A DNA stretch of 64,000 nt from Streptomyces lateritius (GTDB lineage: Bacteria; Actinomycetota; Actinomycetes; Streptomycetales; Streptomycetaceae), in the NCBI RefSeq assembly GCF_014649715.1, contig NZ_BMTO01000003.1, forward strand, positions 29,250-93,249, given 5' to 3'. Position 1 is the first letter of the stretch, and every line of letters starts with the position of its first letter. The notes below the pieces were generated by a model. The model did not search any database, was not told where the DNA came from, and worked only from the letters and a program-made list of their open reading frames with translations. Position numbers and translations under genes: made by a program. Below are positions 1 through 8,471 of the stretch, in pieces.

Positions 1-698
1 GCTGCCGTGGACGCGGCGAAGGTGACCACGTCGCCCCACCCCTGGTACTGGCCGTGTGAGCGCGCGACCAGGGTCTTGGCGAGGGCCTGGAGAGTTTCCC
101 AGTCGGGCAGAGCGAGCGCGCGAGGATCATTCAGCTCGTCCTCGACCTGCTGGTACTGACGCTGCCAGCCGCTGACCCGGGCAGGGTTGACCTTGATGAG
201 GCCGTCGCGGACCGCCTGCTCCATGACGCGTACGAGGACGGCGATGGTGTTCTTGACGGTCGAGCGGCTGTACTCGTCGGCGATCCACCGGTACACGGTG
301 CGGTCGACAGCACCGTTGGTGATCATTCGGACCGGCAGATGACCGAGGGCCGGCACAACTCTCAGTCGCCAACCAGCCAGATAAGGGTCGAGAGTCTTGA
401 GCTCCAGTCCACGGAGCGCGAGTTCCATATTCGCGGTGCCGTAGTCGACCAGAGGCATGGTGGCGAGCGAGGGGTTGATGCCAGCTTCCGCCGCCTCGAC
501 GAGCGCCGTGATCCACTCCTGCGCTTCGTCCTCGGTGTCCTTGGCCTCGGAGAGGGACTTGCGGGACTTTGTCTCGGGGTCCCACCAGCGCACGCGGGCC
601 CGGTAGGGAGAAGGGCGGTTGGGGCGGTATTCGACGTCGGCGGTGAGGCGGACGCCGATCGGAACGCTCTCAGCAGCGGGCGGTGTTGCTATCGCCAC
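1..698 (-). CDS. Tyrosine recombinase (integrase), C-terminus outside window
   Basis: The reading frame is open from a GTG at 698 to the left edge, so only the N-terminal 232 residues are visible. They show an N-terminal segment rich in Arg and Trp (RVRWWDPETKSRKS), typical of the arm-binding domain of actinomycete integrases. A SAM-like core-binding region follows, with repeated phrases about residues 70-180 such as VKNTIAVLVRVMEQAVRDG. The catalytic Arg/His/Tyr half lies outside the window. The GTG start sits one base after the TGA of the upstream excisionase-like gene, so the two are translationally coupled. The pair is the classical int/xis module of an integrative element whose attachment site should lie to the left. 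A tyrosine recombinase is well supported by the overall pattern; the element type is inference. Confidence 0.8.
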   Translation of the reverse strand, partial: MAIATPPAAESVPIGVRLTADVEYRPNRPSPYRARVRWWDPETKSRKSLSEAKDTEDEAQEWITALVEAAEAGINPSLATMPLVDYGTANMELALRGLELKTLDPYLAGWRLRVVPALGHLPVRMITNGAVDRTVYRWIADEYSRSTVKNTIAVLVRVMEQAVRDGLIKVNPARVSGWQRQYQQVEDELNDPRALALPDWETLQALAKTLVARSHGQYQGWGDVVTFAASTA

Positions 699-699
699 C

Positions 700-951
700 T
701 CAGGCCGCCTGCCCTGGGACGACGCGGCGACTGCGCAGCCAGTGCTCGACGTCGTGAGTGCTGTAGAGGGTCACGCGATCGGACACGGGGACGAAGGGCG
801 GCCCCTGCGGAGGGCGGGCCGAGCGCCAACGACGGAGGGTGGAGGGGTCGACGTTCAACATGCCCGCGAGCTCATCGGTCGTGAACCACTTGCCGACGAC
901 CAGCTCAGGGGAAACGTTTCGTCCGTTCGCGGTGGATTCCTTGGATGGCAT
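700..951 (-). CDS. Excisionase-like helix-turn-helix protein
   Basis: This is an 83-residue protein with a MerR/excisionase-type winged helix. The line KWFTTDELAGMLNVDPSTLR around residues 21-40 is the HTH, and the wing carries a Trp/Arg pair followed by YSTHDVEHWLRSR. Such proteins bind next to recombination sites and bias the integrase towards excision; some also regulate the int operon. The gene lies directly upstream of the integrase on the same strand, separated by one base, which supports the Xis assignment. The start is the ATG at 951. A short DNA-binding regulator with no role in excision is the alternative. Confidence 0.75.
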   Translation of the reverse strand: MPSKESTANGRNVSPELVVGKWFTTDELAGMLNVDPSTLRRWRSARPPQGPPFVPVSDRVTLYSTHDVEHWLRSRRVVPGQAA

Positions 952-1362
952 GACTTCCTTGCGACGGCGCAGCGCGCCGACTTGGTGGGGCGATGTATGA
1001 GGCAGGTCAGTCAGCTCCCTTGATCAGAGGAACGCCGGGACGACGACCATAGGGGCAACGGCGGAGAAGTCCAGCGGGAAACCCGTGGATTCGCACACGG
1101 AGAACAACCTGTTCCGATAAGTGCGGTTGACGCGATACGCGTCTCCCCGGGAGATCGTTCCCGGTCGGGCGGATTCAGCCCCGCTGATTTGCGGAGTGGT
1201 TGTGACCGATTTCAGCGAGGCTGCGCAAAGGTGATGCACCGTCGATCGTGGAGGGCGAGCAGGCTGGCAACCTGGGCGTCATGAACACACATGAGGCGGG
1301 CGAGGGCCTTTCAGGGATGGCGGACAGAACCGTTGCTGTGGAGGCTCGATCTTCCGAGCGAA
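952..1362. other. Non-coding stretch, no convincing gene
   Basis: The region upstream of the xis-like gene holds a 71-codon open frame on the minus strand (1024-1239) and an 85-codon frame on the plus strand (1248-1505). Neither has a recognisable motif or a convincing ribosome site. The promoter for the xis-int pair should lie in the first 100 bases. Nothing else is recognised here. Confidence 0.5.
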
Positions 1363-1385
1363 TCCCCGGTTTCGGAAACCGGGGA
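1363..1385. repeat. Palindromic element, copy 1
   Basis: A perfect 11-1-11 palindrome (TCCCCGGTTTC, G, then its complement) lies in front of the DUF5655 gene. Eight bases after the right arm comes CTATAT followed by two bases and CGCCC. The same arrangement recurs at 2570-2620 behind the gene. It could be an operator over a TATAT-type -10 element, a terminator, or a small mobile palindrome. Confidence 0.6.
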
Positions 1386-1558
1386 CTGTGCGCTATATAT
1401 CGCCCAGCCGTGATGTCGGGGGCAGCCCCGCGAAGGCGTGACCGTCATGATCATCATCAACCCGTCTGTTTACTCGGGAAGATGGCCGGTGGCGAAAGGC
1501 TGTAGCGGTTTCGGCGCCCTGCCCACGGACCGGTAGGCCTGGAAATAAACCCAGTGCA

Positions 1559-2482
1559 TTGGGCGTTCATACTCGGCAGCCACAAGCACGGGGGTGTTCT
1601 GATCTGAAGCTGTTTCACACGATGAACGGCGTGCTCGAAGTCGTGCCGCGTCTGGCCGAGACCGAGGCCGATGTACAGGCGCTCGTCGAGAGCGCGATGG
1701 AGCCGATGCTCGGGGTCCGCTTCCTGGCGACCGAGTACAGCACCGGTCCCGTCCACGGCGGGCGTATCGACTCGCTCGGGCTGGACGAGAACGGCTCGCC
1801 GGTGATCGTCGAGTACAAGCGGGCGACCGACCCCGGTGTTCTGTCGCAGGGCCTGTACTACATGGCGTGGTTGATGGACCACCGGGACGAGTTCCAGGCC
1901 CTGGTCCATGAACGCCTCGGTGCGACCGCGGCCTCGGCCGTCCTGTGGAGCTCGCCGAGGCTCATCTGCATTGCCGGTGACTTCACCCGGTACGACTTGC
2001 ACGCGGTGCGCGAGCATCGTCGGTCGATCGACCTCGTGCGGTATCGGCTGTTCGGCGAGCATCACATCGCGCTGGAGACGGTCGCCACGGGCGCCGCCCA
2101 GAGTAGGCCGGCTCACCGGCGGGGCCGTGCGTGCGGCGGGTGGGGGCAGGCGCCCCGCCGGCAGGCCGGCGGCATTACGGAGCTGGCGACGGTCGTCGAC
2201 GAGGTGCTGCGAGGGCTGGGGGAGGACGTGACGAAGGTGCCACGCAAGCAGTACGACGCGTACCAGCGGCTGCGGAACTTCGCCTGCGTCACCGGACGAC
2301 AGGACAAGCTCCTCGTCTACCTCAAGTGCGCGCCGGCGGTGGTCGACGTCGTGCCGGGTTTCACCCGGGACGTGACGGGGCTGGGGCACCACGGCACGGG
2401 GGACTTGGAGGTCCAGCTGCGCTCGGAGAAGGACGTGGAGCGGGCGCTGGAGCTGTTCCGGCTGTCGTACGCGGCGGCGTAG
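1559..2482 (+). CDS. NucS-like / DUF5655 domain protein, probable nuclease
   Basis: This 307-residue protein has an N-terminal DUF91/NucS-like nuclease fold. The region HGGRIDSLGLDENG followed by a VIVEYKRAT strand gives the D...ExK catalytic pattern of PD-(D/E)XK enzymes. The phrase RLICIAGDFTRYD and the segment SIDLVRYRLFG are typical of this family. The last 100 residues (YDAYQRLRNFACV, LLVYLK, FTRDVTGLGHHGTGDLEV) match the DUF5655 C-terminal domain. The linker around residues 180-205 is poor in conserved residues. The start is uncertain: the TTG at 1559 retains the family-typical DLKLF segment, while the ATG at 1622 would cut it. The role is unknown; nucleic-acid cleavage is inferred. Palindromic elements flank the gene on both sides. 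Confidence 0.75.
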   Translation: MGVHTRQPQARGCSDLKLFHTMNGVLEVVPRLAETEADVQALVESAMEPMLGVRFLATEYSTGPVHGGRIDSLGLDENGSPVIVEYKRATDPGVLSQGLYYMAWLMDHRDEFQALVHERLGATAASAVLWSSPRLICIAGDFTRYDLHAVREHRRSIDLVRYRLFGEHHIALETVATGAAQSRPAHRRGRACGGWGQAPRRQAGGITELATVVDEVLRGLGEDVTKVPRKQYDAYQRLRNFACVTGRQDKLLVYLKCAPAVVDVVPGFTRDVTGLGHHGTGDLEVQLRSEKDVERALELFRLSYAAA

Positions 2483-2569
2483 CCGGTGTGACGGGTGTGG
2501 ATGTCTCGGTCGAGGCGCCTTTTCGACGAAGGGGCGGGGGAGTGGCGGTGGTGTCGTCCATCCTCCGCA

Positions 2570-2598
2570 GGATCCCCGGTTTCGGAATCCGGGGATCC
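2570..2598. repeat. Palindromic element, copy 2
   Basis: This is a 29-base inverted repeat with 14-base arms starting GGATCCCCGGTTTC and one mismatch. It lies 88 bases after the DUF5655 stop and 37 bases before the end of the convergent PPOX gene. It matches the 1363-1385 element through the palindrome, and shares the CTATAT-N2-CGCCC tail at the same offset. Here it could act as a bidirectional terminator. Confidence 0.6.
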
Positions 2599-2634
2599 TC
2601 GCCTATATTCCGCCCGCGCCTGGGGCGGGCGGGG

Positions 2635-3054
2635 TCACCAGCCGGAGGGCTTGGTGGGTCCCAGGGCGCGGGTGACGGTGATCTCGATAACGACCCGGTT
2701 GGGGTTCACGCGCGGGGGCTTGTACCGCTCGGTGTACCGACGCTCGGCGTCGGCCACGGAGGCGGGGTCGTCCTTGATGACTGCGGTGCCTTCGAGCGTG
2801 CACCAGCGCCGGCCCTCGGCCTGACTCACGGCGACACGAGCTTCGGTGCCAGCGGCCAGGGCGGCGCGGATGTTGCGGACCTTCTTGTTGCCGCCGTCGG
2901 TGATGACGCGGGCGATCCGCGTCTCAGGGTCGTACGTGATACCGACCGGGGTGACGTGCGGGGTGCCGTCGGGCCGGAGGGTGGTGATGAAGCACACGCG
3001 GCGCTCCTGCCAGAAGGCGTCGTCCCCGTCGGCGGGCGGGGTGGCGGTTTCCAA
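2635..3054 (-). CDS. PPOX-class F420/FMN-dependent oxidoreductase
   Basis: The product is about 139 residues, the usual size for the pyridoxamine-phosphate-oxidase-like split-barrel family, which binds F420 or FMN. Family landmarks are FWQERRVCFITTLRPDGTPH near the N-terminus, then VTPVGITYDPET, and RVAVSQAEGRRWCTLEG in the middle. A final segment with RYTERYKPP and RVVIEITVTRALG follows. The TTG at 3054 is chosen because a GAGGAG ribosome site precedes it by about 9 bases; an upstream start at 3087 lacks one. The substrate is unknown. The gene converges on the DUF5655 gene and is probably transcribed alone. Confidence 0.8.
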   Translation of the reverse strand: METATPPADGDDAFWQERRVCFITTLRPDGTPHVTPVGITYDPETRIARVITDGGNKKVRNIRAALAAGTEARVAVSQAEGRRWCTLEGTAVIKDDPASVADAERRYTERYKPPRVNPNRVVIEITVTRALGPTKPSGW

Positions 3055-3233
3055 CGGTCGGTCTCCTCGTTGCGAACGGCTCGGCACAGCACCCTCCGGC
3101 CTGGTAGTGCGGTGCGTGATGTGGGCCTCGACCGTAACGCGAGGACGAACGACGCCTGCGCCGGGCCCCGGCGGCCGCTTCAGACGGGATAGGGCTGGTC
3201 AGGTCAGGCGTCGTTCTCCGCGGGTCTTTAAAT

Positions 3234-3641
3234 GTGGTCGAGGCCGCGCTCGCCGTATGGCTGTACATCGGAATCCTTGCGAAGACTCCGCGCAGATCGC
3301 TGACTCGTCCGGCGGCAGCCGACTCCCGCAGGCTGGCCGTCGCCAACATGGTCGAGCACGCGGTCAAGTACAGCCCGCCCGGGAGGCCTGTGCTGGTCGC
3401 GGCGAGCGCCCTGGCGGACCGCGTCGAGCTCAGGATCGTCGACGAAGCCCGGGCGTCCCCCACGAGGCCAAGCCCCGCATCTCCGGTGCCTTCCAGCGCT
3501 ACGGAGACGCGGCGCGTGGCGAGGGCGTCGGCCTGGGCTTGGAGGTGGCCCGAGGCTTCCTGGAGGCGATGGGCGGCACGGTGACGGCGGAGGACCTCTG
3601 GGGGCGGCCTGACCATGACCCTCACCGTGCGAACGGCTGAG
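3234..3641 (+). pseudogene. kdpD: Decayed C-terminal fragment of a KdpD-type sensor kinase
   Basis: The DNA encodes the ATP-binding end of a histidine kinase across at least two reading frames. Frame 1 gives ANMVEHAVKYSPPGRPVLVA and ALADRVELRIVDE (the N box and following strands). After a shift near 3450 another frame gives GVPHEAKPRISGAFQRYGD and GVGLGLEVARGFLEAMGG (G1, F and G2 boxes), and a third shift follows near 3600. The pattern matches the end of KdpD, the potassium-sensing kinase. No kdpE or kdpFABC sequence is present nearby. It is a relic with no expected function. Confidence 0.75.
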
Positions 3642-3962
3642 GGCTCCCCGCGGTCCGTTCCTGGCCCGGCGGCCGGGACGACCACCTGACACCGGAGTGC
3701 CGGGCACGTCGATCCCGAGGCCCGTCATCCGGCGGAGCCCAGCAGCCGCGCCGGCCCGTGGCCCGTCGGGAGTTGACAGCTGCATAGAGCCTTCAGCTTG
3801 GAGCGGGCCTCGACGCAGCGGCGACCAGGATTATCAACGGCAAGAGCGCTCGCTGCTGGTGTACCCGGGGGCGCGAAGCGGTGCCGAGGGCGACCATGGA
3901 GGCATGGAGGCCGCAGCCGCGACTCATGCGGCGGCACGGCGCGCGCCGAGGGATGGCATCGG
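3642..3962. other. Intergenic stretch before the PP2C phosphatase gene
   Basis: About 320 bases without a gene. A TTGACA at 3775-3780 could be a -35 element, but I see no good -10 at the right distance. The frame of the downstream phosphatase stays open upstream to 3798, but that extension is low-complexity Arg/Gly-rich and has no ribosome site. Confidence 0.4.
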
Positions 3963-6047
3963 ATGAGTGAGCGACTGCCGATCGAGGAGCTGATCATCGG
4001 GGCCGCGCAGGACGCCGGTGGCTGGCTCGGCTCCTTGGCGGTGGCGCAAGTGGCCACGGCGGCTGACGGGACAGTGGTGCGCTGGAACCATGCCGCTCAG
4101 GAGCTCCTCGGTTACGCTCCGCCGCACGTGGTGGGGCGGCACATCGCCGACCTCCTCCATCCGGGGGCCGACCGCAGCCTGGGCCGTTCACTGTGGGAGG
4201 CGGCATCCAGCGGACGCGGGGTGATGGGTACAGTCACCGCCTGGCACCACGACGACTACCCCCTGGAACTGGAGATCTGGGCCTGCCCCGTTCCTGACCG
4301 GCACCGCGGCGCCTCAGCCGTGCTGATCTTCGCCGCCGACGCTCACACGACTCGCCGGATCCGCGGAACCTCGGCAGTCTGGGACGGGCTGTTCGCCCGC
4401 TCGCCGGTCGGCATCGGGCTTCTCGACACCAAGCTGCGCTTCCTCAGGGTCAACGCCGCTCTGGAGAAGATGAACGGCCTGGCCGAATCCGCGCATGTCG
4501 GACGACGCCTCGCCGAGCTGCTGCCCGAGGTCAACGCGGGCGAGATAGAGGACGCGATGCGCCAGGCCCTGGCCTTCGGAGAGCCCGTTCTGGACAGGCA
4601 CCGCACAGGTCGTACACCGGCCGACCCGGAGCACGACCACGTCTGGTCGTGCTCCTACGTGCGGATGGAAGACCCGACCGGCCAGCCGATCGGTGTAGTG
4701 GCCACCCTCGTCGACATCACCGCCCAACATCGCGACCATGTCGATGCGGAGGCGGGGCGTCGCCGGCTCGCTCTGCTCAGCGAGGCCAGCGCCCGCATCG
4801 GTGGCAGTCTCGATGTGGAACGCACCGCGCAGGAACTGGCTGATCTGGCTGTTCCGCAGCTGGCTGACGCCGTCACCGTCGACATCCTGGACACCCTCGC
4901 CCGCGGAGACGAACCAGGCCCGGGGCTGGCCCGCGGTGTCGCTGTACGGCGCTTGGGCAAGGCACCTCTGACCGGCTCCGCGATCACGCGTCTTCTCGCC
5001 CCGCTCGGCCGTACGCTCACCTTCCCGGCCGGGGCCCCCTACACGCAGGCCCTCAGGGCCCGCCGGCCGTTCCTGATCGCCCACCTCGACGAGCAGACCA
5101 TCGCGCCGGCGGCCCGCCACTCCGCCGTGCCCGGCCAGTTGCTCAGCAAGGGCGTGCACTCGTTCATGATGGTGCCGCTCATCGCCCGCGACCTCGTCCT
5201 TGGCGTCGCCACCTTCTGCCGCACCCGGCCTGGGGACCCTTACGGGTCCGAGGACGTCACTCTCGCCGGCGAACTCACCACCCGCGCCGCTGTCAGCATC
5301 GACAACGCGCGCCTTTACCAGCACGAGCACGAGACCGCCGTCGTCCTCCAGCGCAGCATGCTGCCGCAACACGTCACACCGCCGCCCGGCATCGAGATCG
5401 CCCACCGCTACCTGCCCGCGAGCGACATCAACGAGGTCGGCGGCGACTGGTACGACGTCCTGCCCCTGCCCGGCGGCAAGGCCGCTCTCGTCATCGGGGA
5501 CGTGATGGGACACGGCATCGCCGCAGCAGCCGTGATGGGCCGCCTCTCGGCGACCGTGAGAGCCCTGGCACGCCTCGACATGGCCCCTGTTGACCTGCTC
5601 CACCAGCTCGAAGCAGCCCTGGCCGACCTCGCCGAGCCGATGCTCGCCACGTTCCTTTGCGTCGTCTGTGACCCCGCCACCGGGCACTGCACCATCACTC
5701 GCGCCGGCCACCCGCCCCCCGCAGTCCTGGAGCCCGACGGCAGCGCCTACCTCTTCACTGCCCCGGCCGGCGCGCCCCTGGGCGTCGGCGGAGTCGACTT
5801 CACCACCGCCGAAGCCACGCTGCCCGCCGACAGCCTCCTCGTCCTCTATACCGACGGCCTCATCGAAGGCCGGGACAGCGACCTCGACGATCGCCTCACC
5901 GAGCTGACCGGCCTGCTCAGCGAACCCCAGAGGTCACTCGATCACCTTTGCGACTCCCTACTTGCCCGCCTCGTGCCCAGCTCGGCCGACGATGACATCG
6001 CCCTGCTGGTCGCTCGCATCGCACCACCGGCGGGCAGAACGGGCTAA
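3963..6047 (+). CDS. PAS-PAS-GAF-SpoIIE/PP2C-type serine phosphatase
   Basis: This is a 694-residue sensor phosphatase of the RsbU/SpoIIE class. A first PAS domain spans about residues 25-125 and a second about 140-255. A GAF domain covers about 275-440 (LLSEASARIGGSLDVERTAQ). The PP2C-like domain from about 470 begins with QRSMLPQH and contains EVGGDWYDVLPLPGGK, VIGDVMGHGIAAAAVMG and a DDDIALLVARI ending; the Asp residues bind the two metal ions. Such proteins dephosphorylate anti-anti-sigma factors in partner-switching stress pathways. None is encoded nearby, so the partner is unknown. The ATG at 3963 is preferred because the PAS domain starts soon after it; a weak GAGGG lies upstream. Confidence 0.88.
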   Translation: MSERLPIEELIIGAAQDAGGWLGSLAVAQVATAADGTVVRWNHAAQELLGYAPPHVVGRHIADLLHPGADRSLGRSLWEAASSGRGVMGTVTAWHHDDYPLELEIWACPVPDRHRGASAVLIFAADAHTTRRIRGTSAVWDGLFARSPVGIGLLDTKLRFLRVNAALEKMNGLAESAHVGRRLAELLPEVNAGEIEDAMRQALAFGEPVLDRHRTGRTPADPEHDHVWSCSYVRMEDPTGQPIGVVATLVDITAQHRDHVDAEAGRRRLALLSEASARIGGSLDVERTAQELADLAVPQLADAVTVDILDTLARGDEPGPGLARGVAVRRLGKAPLTGSAITRLLAPLGRTLTFPAGAPYTQALRARRPFLIAHLDEQTIAPAARHSAVPGQLLSKGVHSFMMVPLIARDLVLGVATFCRTRPGDPYGSEDVTLAGELTTRAAVSIDNARLYQHEHETAVVLQRSMLPQHVTPPPGIEIAHRYLPASDINEVGGDWYDVLPLPGGKAALVIGDVMGHGIAAAAVMGRLSATVRALARLDMAPVDLLHQLEAALADLAEPMLATFLCVVCDPATGHCTITRAGHPPPAVLEPDGSAYLFTAPAGAPLGVGGVDFTTAEATLPADSLLVLYTDGLIEGRDSDLDDRLTELTGLLSEPQRSLDHLCDSLLARLVPSSADDDIALLVARIAPPAGRTG

Positions 6048-6284
6048 GGAGCCCGTGCGGCGAGTCAGGAGTATGGACATGAGACAGCCACTGCCCCCCG
6101 TCGGGGTGGGCGTTCGTGGTCGTCAAGAAGGGGCCGCGAGTTACCGCGACCGACCTCGATGACTCGCTGGGGCGTCGATATCTCTCAGACGGGAAACGCG
6201 TCTTCGTTCGACCAGAAGGAGCGGGTTCGTCTCCGGCTGCGCGCTAGAAGTCGGAGCGCCGCACCCGATGCGCTGCCGTTCCCG

Positions 6285-6815
6285 TCAGCAGGCGGTTGCG
6301 GACGGGCGTCGGCAGTCTGCGCAGACGCCCGTGAGTTCCAGGGTGTGGTGGATCTCGGTGAAGCCGGATGCCGCCGGTACGTCGGCGACCCAGCGTTCGA
6401 CGACTTCGGTGTCGACCGGGTGGCTCCGGCCGCAGTCGCGGCACATGAGGTAGTGGCGGTGCTCGCCCGCGGAGCGGATCCGGTACAGGCGTTCCCCTGC
6501 CTCGTCACGGACGATGTCGACCTGCCCGGCGCGTTCGAGGGCCTGGAGCGCGCGATACACCGTGGTCAGGCCCGTAGGCGCCCCTGTCTCGATCAGTGAG
6601 GCGTGCAGCGCCTTGACGGAGACGAAGTCGGGCGAGTGCGCCAATGCGGTGTGCACGGCTTCGCGCTGACGGGTCGTACGTCTCCACGCGCCGGGCTGAG
6701 GTGGGGTCCGCGGCCCGGAGTCAGCCGGACTGATCCCTGCCGCCGGGCACCCTCGGTCACCCTCACGGGTGACGCGAGCATCCTGACTTTGAAGCGAACG
6801 CCGATGGGCATGCAC
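6285..6815 (-). CDS. Fur-family metal-dependent repressor (Zur-like)
   Basis: The conserved part starts at TRQREAVHTAL, continues through SVKALHASLIETGAPTGLTT (recognition helix just before VYRALQAL) and ends with the dimerisation domain. That domain carries HRHYLMCRDCGRSHPV and VCADCRR, two CxxC pairs forming the structural zinc site, and EIHHTLELTG with metal-binding His residues. It most resembles Zur-type regulators of zinc uptake. The start is uncertain: the frame is open far upstream, and the GTG at 6815 is the best in-frame candidate, leaving about 45 unconserved residues before the HTH. It is divergent from the copper-dependent tyrosinase operon 350 bases away, so a regulatory link is possible but unproven. 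Confidence 0.8.
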   Translation of the reverse strand: MHAHRRSLQSQDARVTREGDRGCPAAGISPADSGPRTPPQPGAWRRTTRQREAVHTALAHSPDFVSVKALHASLIETGAPTGLTTVYRALQALERAGQVDIVRDEAGERLYRIRSAGEHRHYLMCRDCGRSHPVDTEVVERWVADVPAASGFTEIHHTLELTGVCADCRRPSATAC

Positions 6816-7172
6816 CAGCGACGCCGAGTCAGTCCTGACTCGGACCGCAGGATTTGGCAGGCGATTTTTCCGGCAGTCCACCTCAATGTCGGTGGATCGT
6901 GTAGCAGTTGACAGGTGAAAACCCCGCCGAGGCGCTCAATGGGCCGACGGGGTGCGGCCGAGGTCATGGATGCGTAGGACCGTGCCAGGCCCGCCCAACC
7001 AGAGCACGATGGTTGAGTCGAGGCCGAGTGTGCGGCCCTCTCAGTCGATTCCCGGAAGTACTGACTACTCCGGACGCGCCGCTGGCTTGCGGTGTCCTTC
7101 CGAACCTCTGAGTCTGGCACCTGAAGATAACAGCGGCCTGCCCGCTGCGTCTGTCCCCCCAATGGAGGCAAA
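6816..7172. other. Divergent intergenic region between fur-like and tyrosinase genes
   Basis: About 350 bases, expected to hold the promoters of both divergent units. I could not identify a clear Fur box or -10/-35 pair. A GGAGG ribosome site lies 5 bases before the tyrosinase ATG at 7173. Confidence 0.4.
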
Positions 7173-8471
7173 ATGCCCACGGTTCGCAAAGACATCAACG
7201 CACTCACCGACGCGGAACTGGACGACTACATTCACGCGCTCGACATCCTGCGGCAGCGATCGGAGGTGAACGAGGACGATCCTACCGGTTACGCATTCCA
7301 GGCGGCGCTGCACAACGGTTTCGTGGGACCGGACGGCGTCGCCATCAGATGCGAGCACAACAGTGACCGCTTTCTGCCGTGGCACCGGGCGCATCTGTAC
7401 TACTTCGAGAAGCTTCTCCAAGAGGCCGACCCACCGCGCACCCAGAACGTGACCATTCCGTATTGGGACTGGATCAGCGAACAGACCCCCGAGAAGTTTC
7501 CCCTCGCGTTCAAGAAGCCCGGCCTGAAGGCCCCGCGCAGCTCCGCAGCAGCGTTGCTGCCACCGGACACGCTGGAGATCGTCACGACGGAGACGGATCA
7601 GAAGGAGTTCGCCGGCTATCCAGTGGGGGACCTCTCCGGAGACGACGGACGGCTCGAAGGGGGCCCGCACAACAGGATGCACGGCTTCTACATCGGCGGG
7701 GCGATGGCAAACCCCTCGTCAGCGGCCGAGGACCCCATCTACTTCAGCTTCCACACCTTCATCGATCTGATGTGGGCGGAATGGCAGCGCCGTAACGGCA
7801 TGCCGGCCCTGACGTCGCCGGACGAGGTGCTGCTGGGGTTCGCCTCGCAGCCCAAGAACAAGATCTCCGCATTCACCGACATCGCGGACCTCGACTACGA
7901 GTACGAGTACACGGAGCAGCTCAAGGCGGCCTTCGGAGCGCCCCCGTCGCCGGTGCCCCCGGCGCCGCTCAAGCTTCTGGCGACCGAGTTGCTCTCACCG
8001 CTCGACGCGAACGTCGACATCGTGACCGAACTGCGTGACAAGGAGGTCGTGCAACTCGGGTTCAAGGTGCCCGAGACCAAGGGGCGGCAACTGCGCGTGC
8101 GACTCGACGAGCTCAAGGTGCCGAACACCGGAAGCTACATGCTGCGCGCCTTCCTCCATCCGTCCGACGTGCCTTTCCAGCCCGACGACGGCGAGTTCGC
8201 ACGTCGGTTCGGAGCTGGGTACGTGGCCCTGTGGCGATCTCACCAGCACCTGCACGGCGGCCACAACGGCCACGACGACCACCACCACGTCTCCCGCAAG
8301 GCTCGCTTCGACGTGACACCCGTCTTGGAGTCGCTGGGAGCGGACGACAGCGACCTGGTGTTCACCCTGCAGTTCATCCCTGCGCCCAGCGCGACAGGGC
8401 TGCCCCCGCATCCCCTGCCGCCGATCGACGAGGTCGACTTCGCGGACGTGCGCATGGAGGTCTACTCCTGA
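7173..8471 (+). CDS. Tyrosinase-family type-3 copper oxidase with KFDV-like C-terminal domain
   Basis: This 432-residue enzyme should hydroxylate monophenols and/or oxidise diphenols to quinones. The CuA ligands are probably His47 (ALHNG), His62 (CEHNSDRF) and His71 (PWHRAHLYYFE). The CuB ligands are His166 and His170 (GPHNRMHGF) and His194 (FSFHTFIDLMWAEW). It is longer than the MelC2 tyrosinases of Streptomyces (about 270 residues). The extra part (about 245-432) has a beta-rich segment, a His-rich loop (HQHLHGG near 360) and RKARFDVTPVLESLGADDSD. This recalls the KFDV domain that caps plant polyphenol oxidases. There is no signal peptide and no MelC1-like caddie gene. It overlaps the next gene by one base (TGATG). 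Confidence 0.88.
   Translation: MPTVRKDINALTDAELDDYIHALDILRQRSEVNEDDPTGYAFQAALHNGFVGPDGVAIRCEHNSDRFLPWHRAHLYYFEKLLQEADPPRTQNVTIPYWDWISEQTPEKFPLAFKKPGLKAPRSSAAALLPPDTLEIVTTETDQKEFAGYPVGDLSGDDGRLEGGPHNRMHGFYIGGAMANPSSAAEDPIYFSFHTFIDLMWAEWQRRNGMPALTSPDEVLLGFASQPKNKISAFTDIADLDYEYEYTEQLKAAFGAPPSPVPPAPLKLLATELLSPLDANVDIVTELRDKEVVQLGFKVPETKGRQLRVRLDELKVPNTGSYMLRAFLHPSDVPFQPDDGEFARRFGAGYVALWRSHQHLHGGHNGHDDHHHVSRKARFDVTPVLESLGADDSDLVFTLQFIPAPSATGLPPHPLPPIDEVDFADVRMEVYS

Noticed and set aside
1024..1239. 71-codon minus-strand ORF
   Set aside because: No ribosome site, no motif, and no coding-like bias that I could see.
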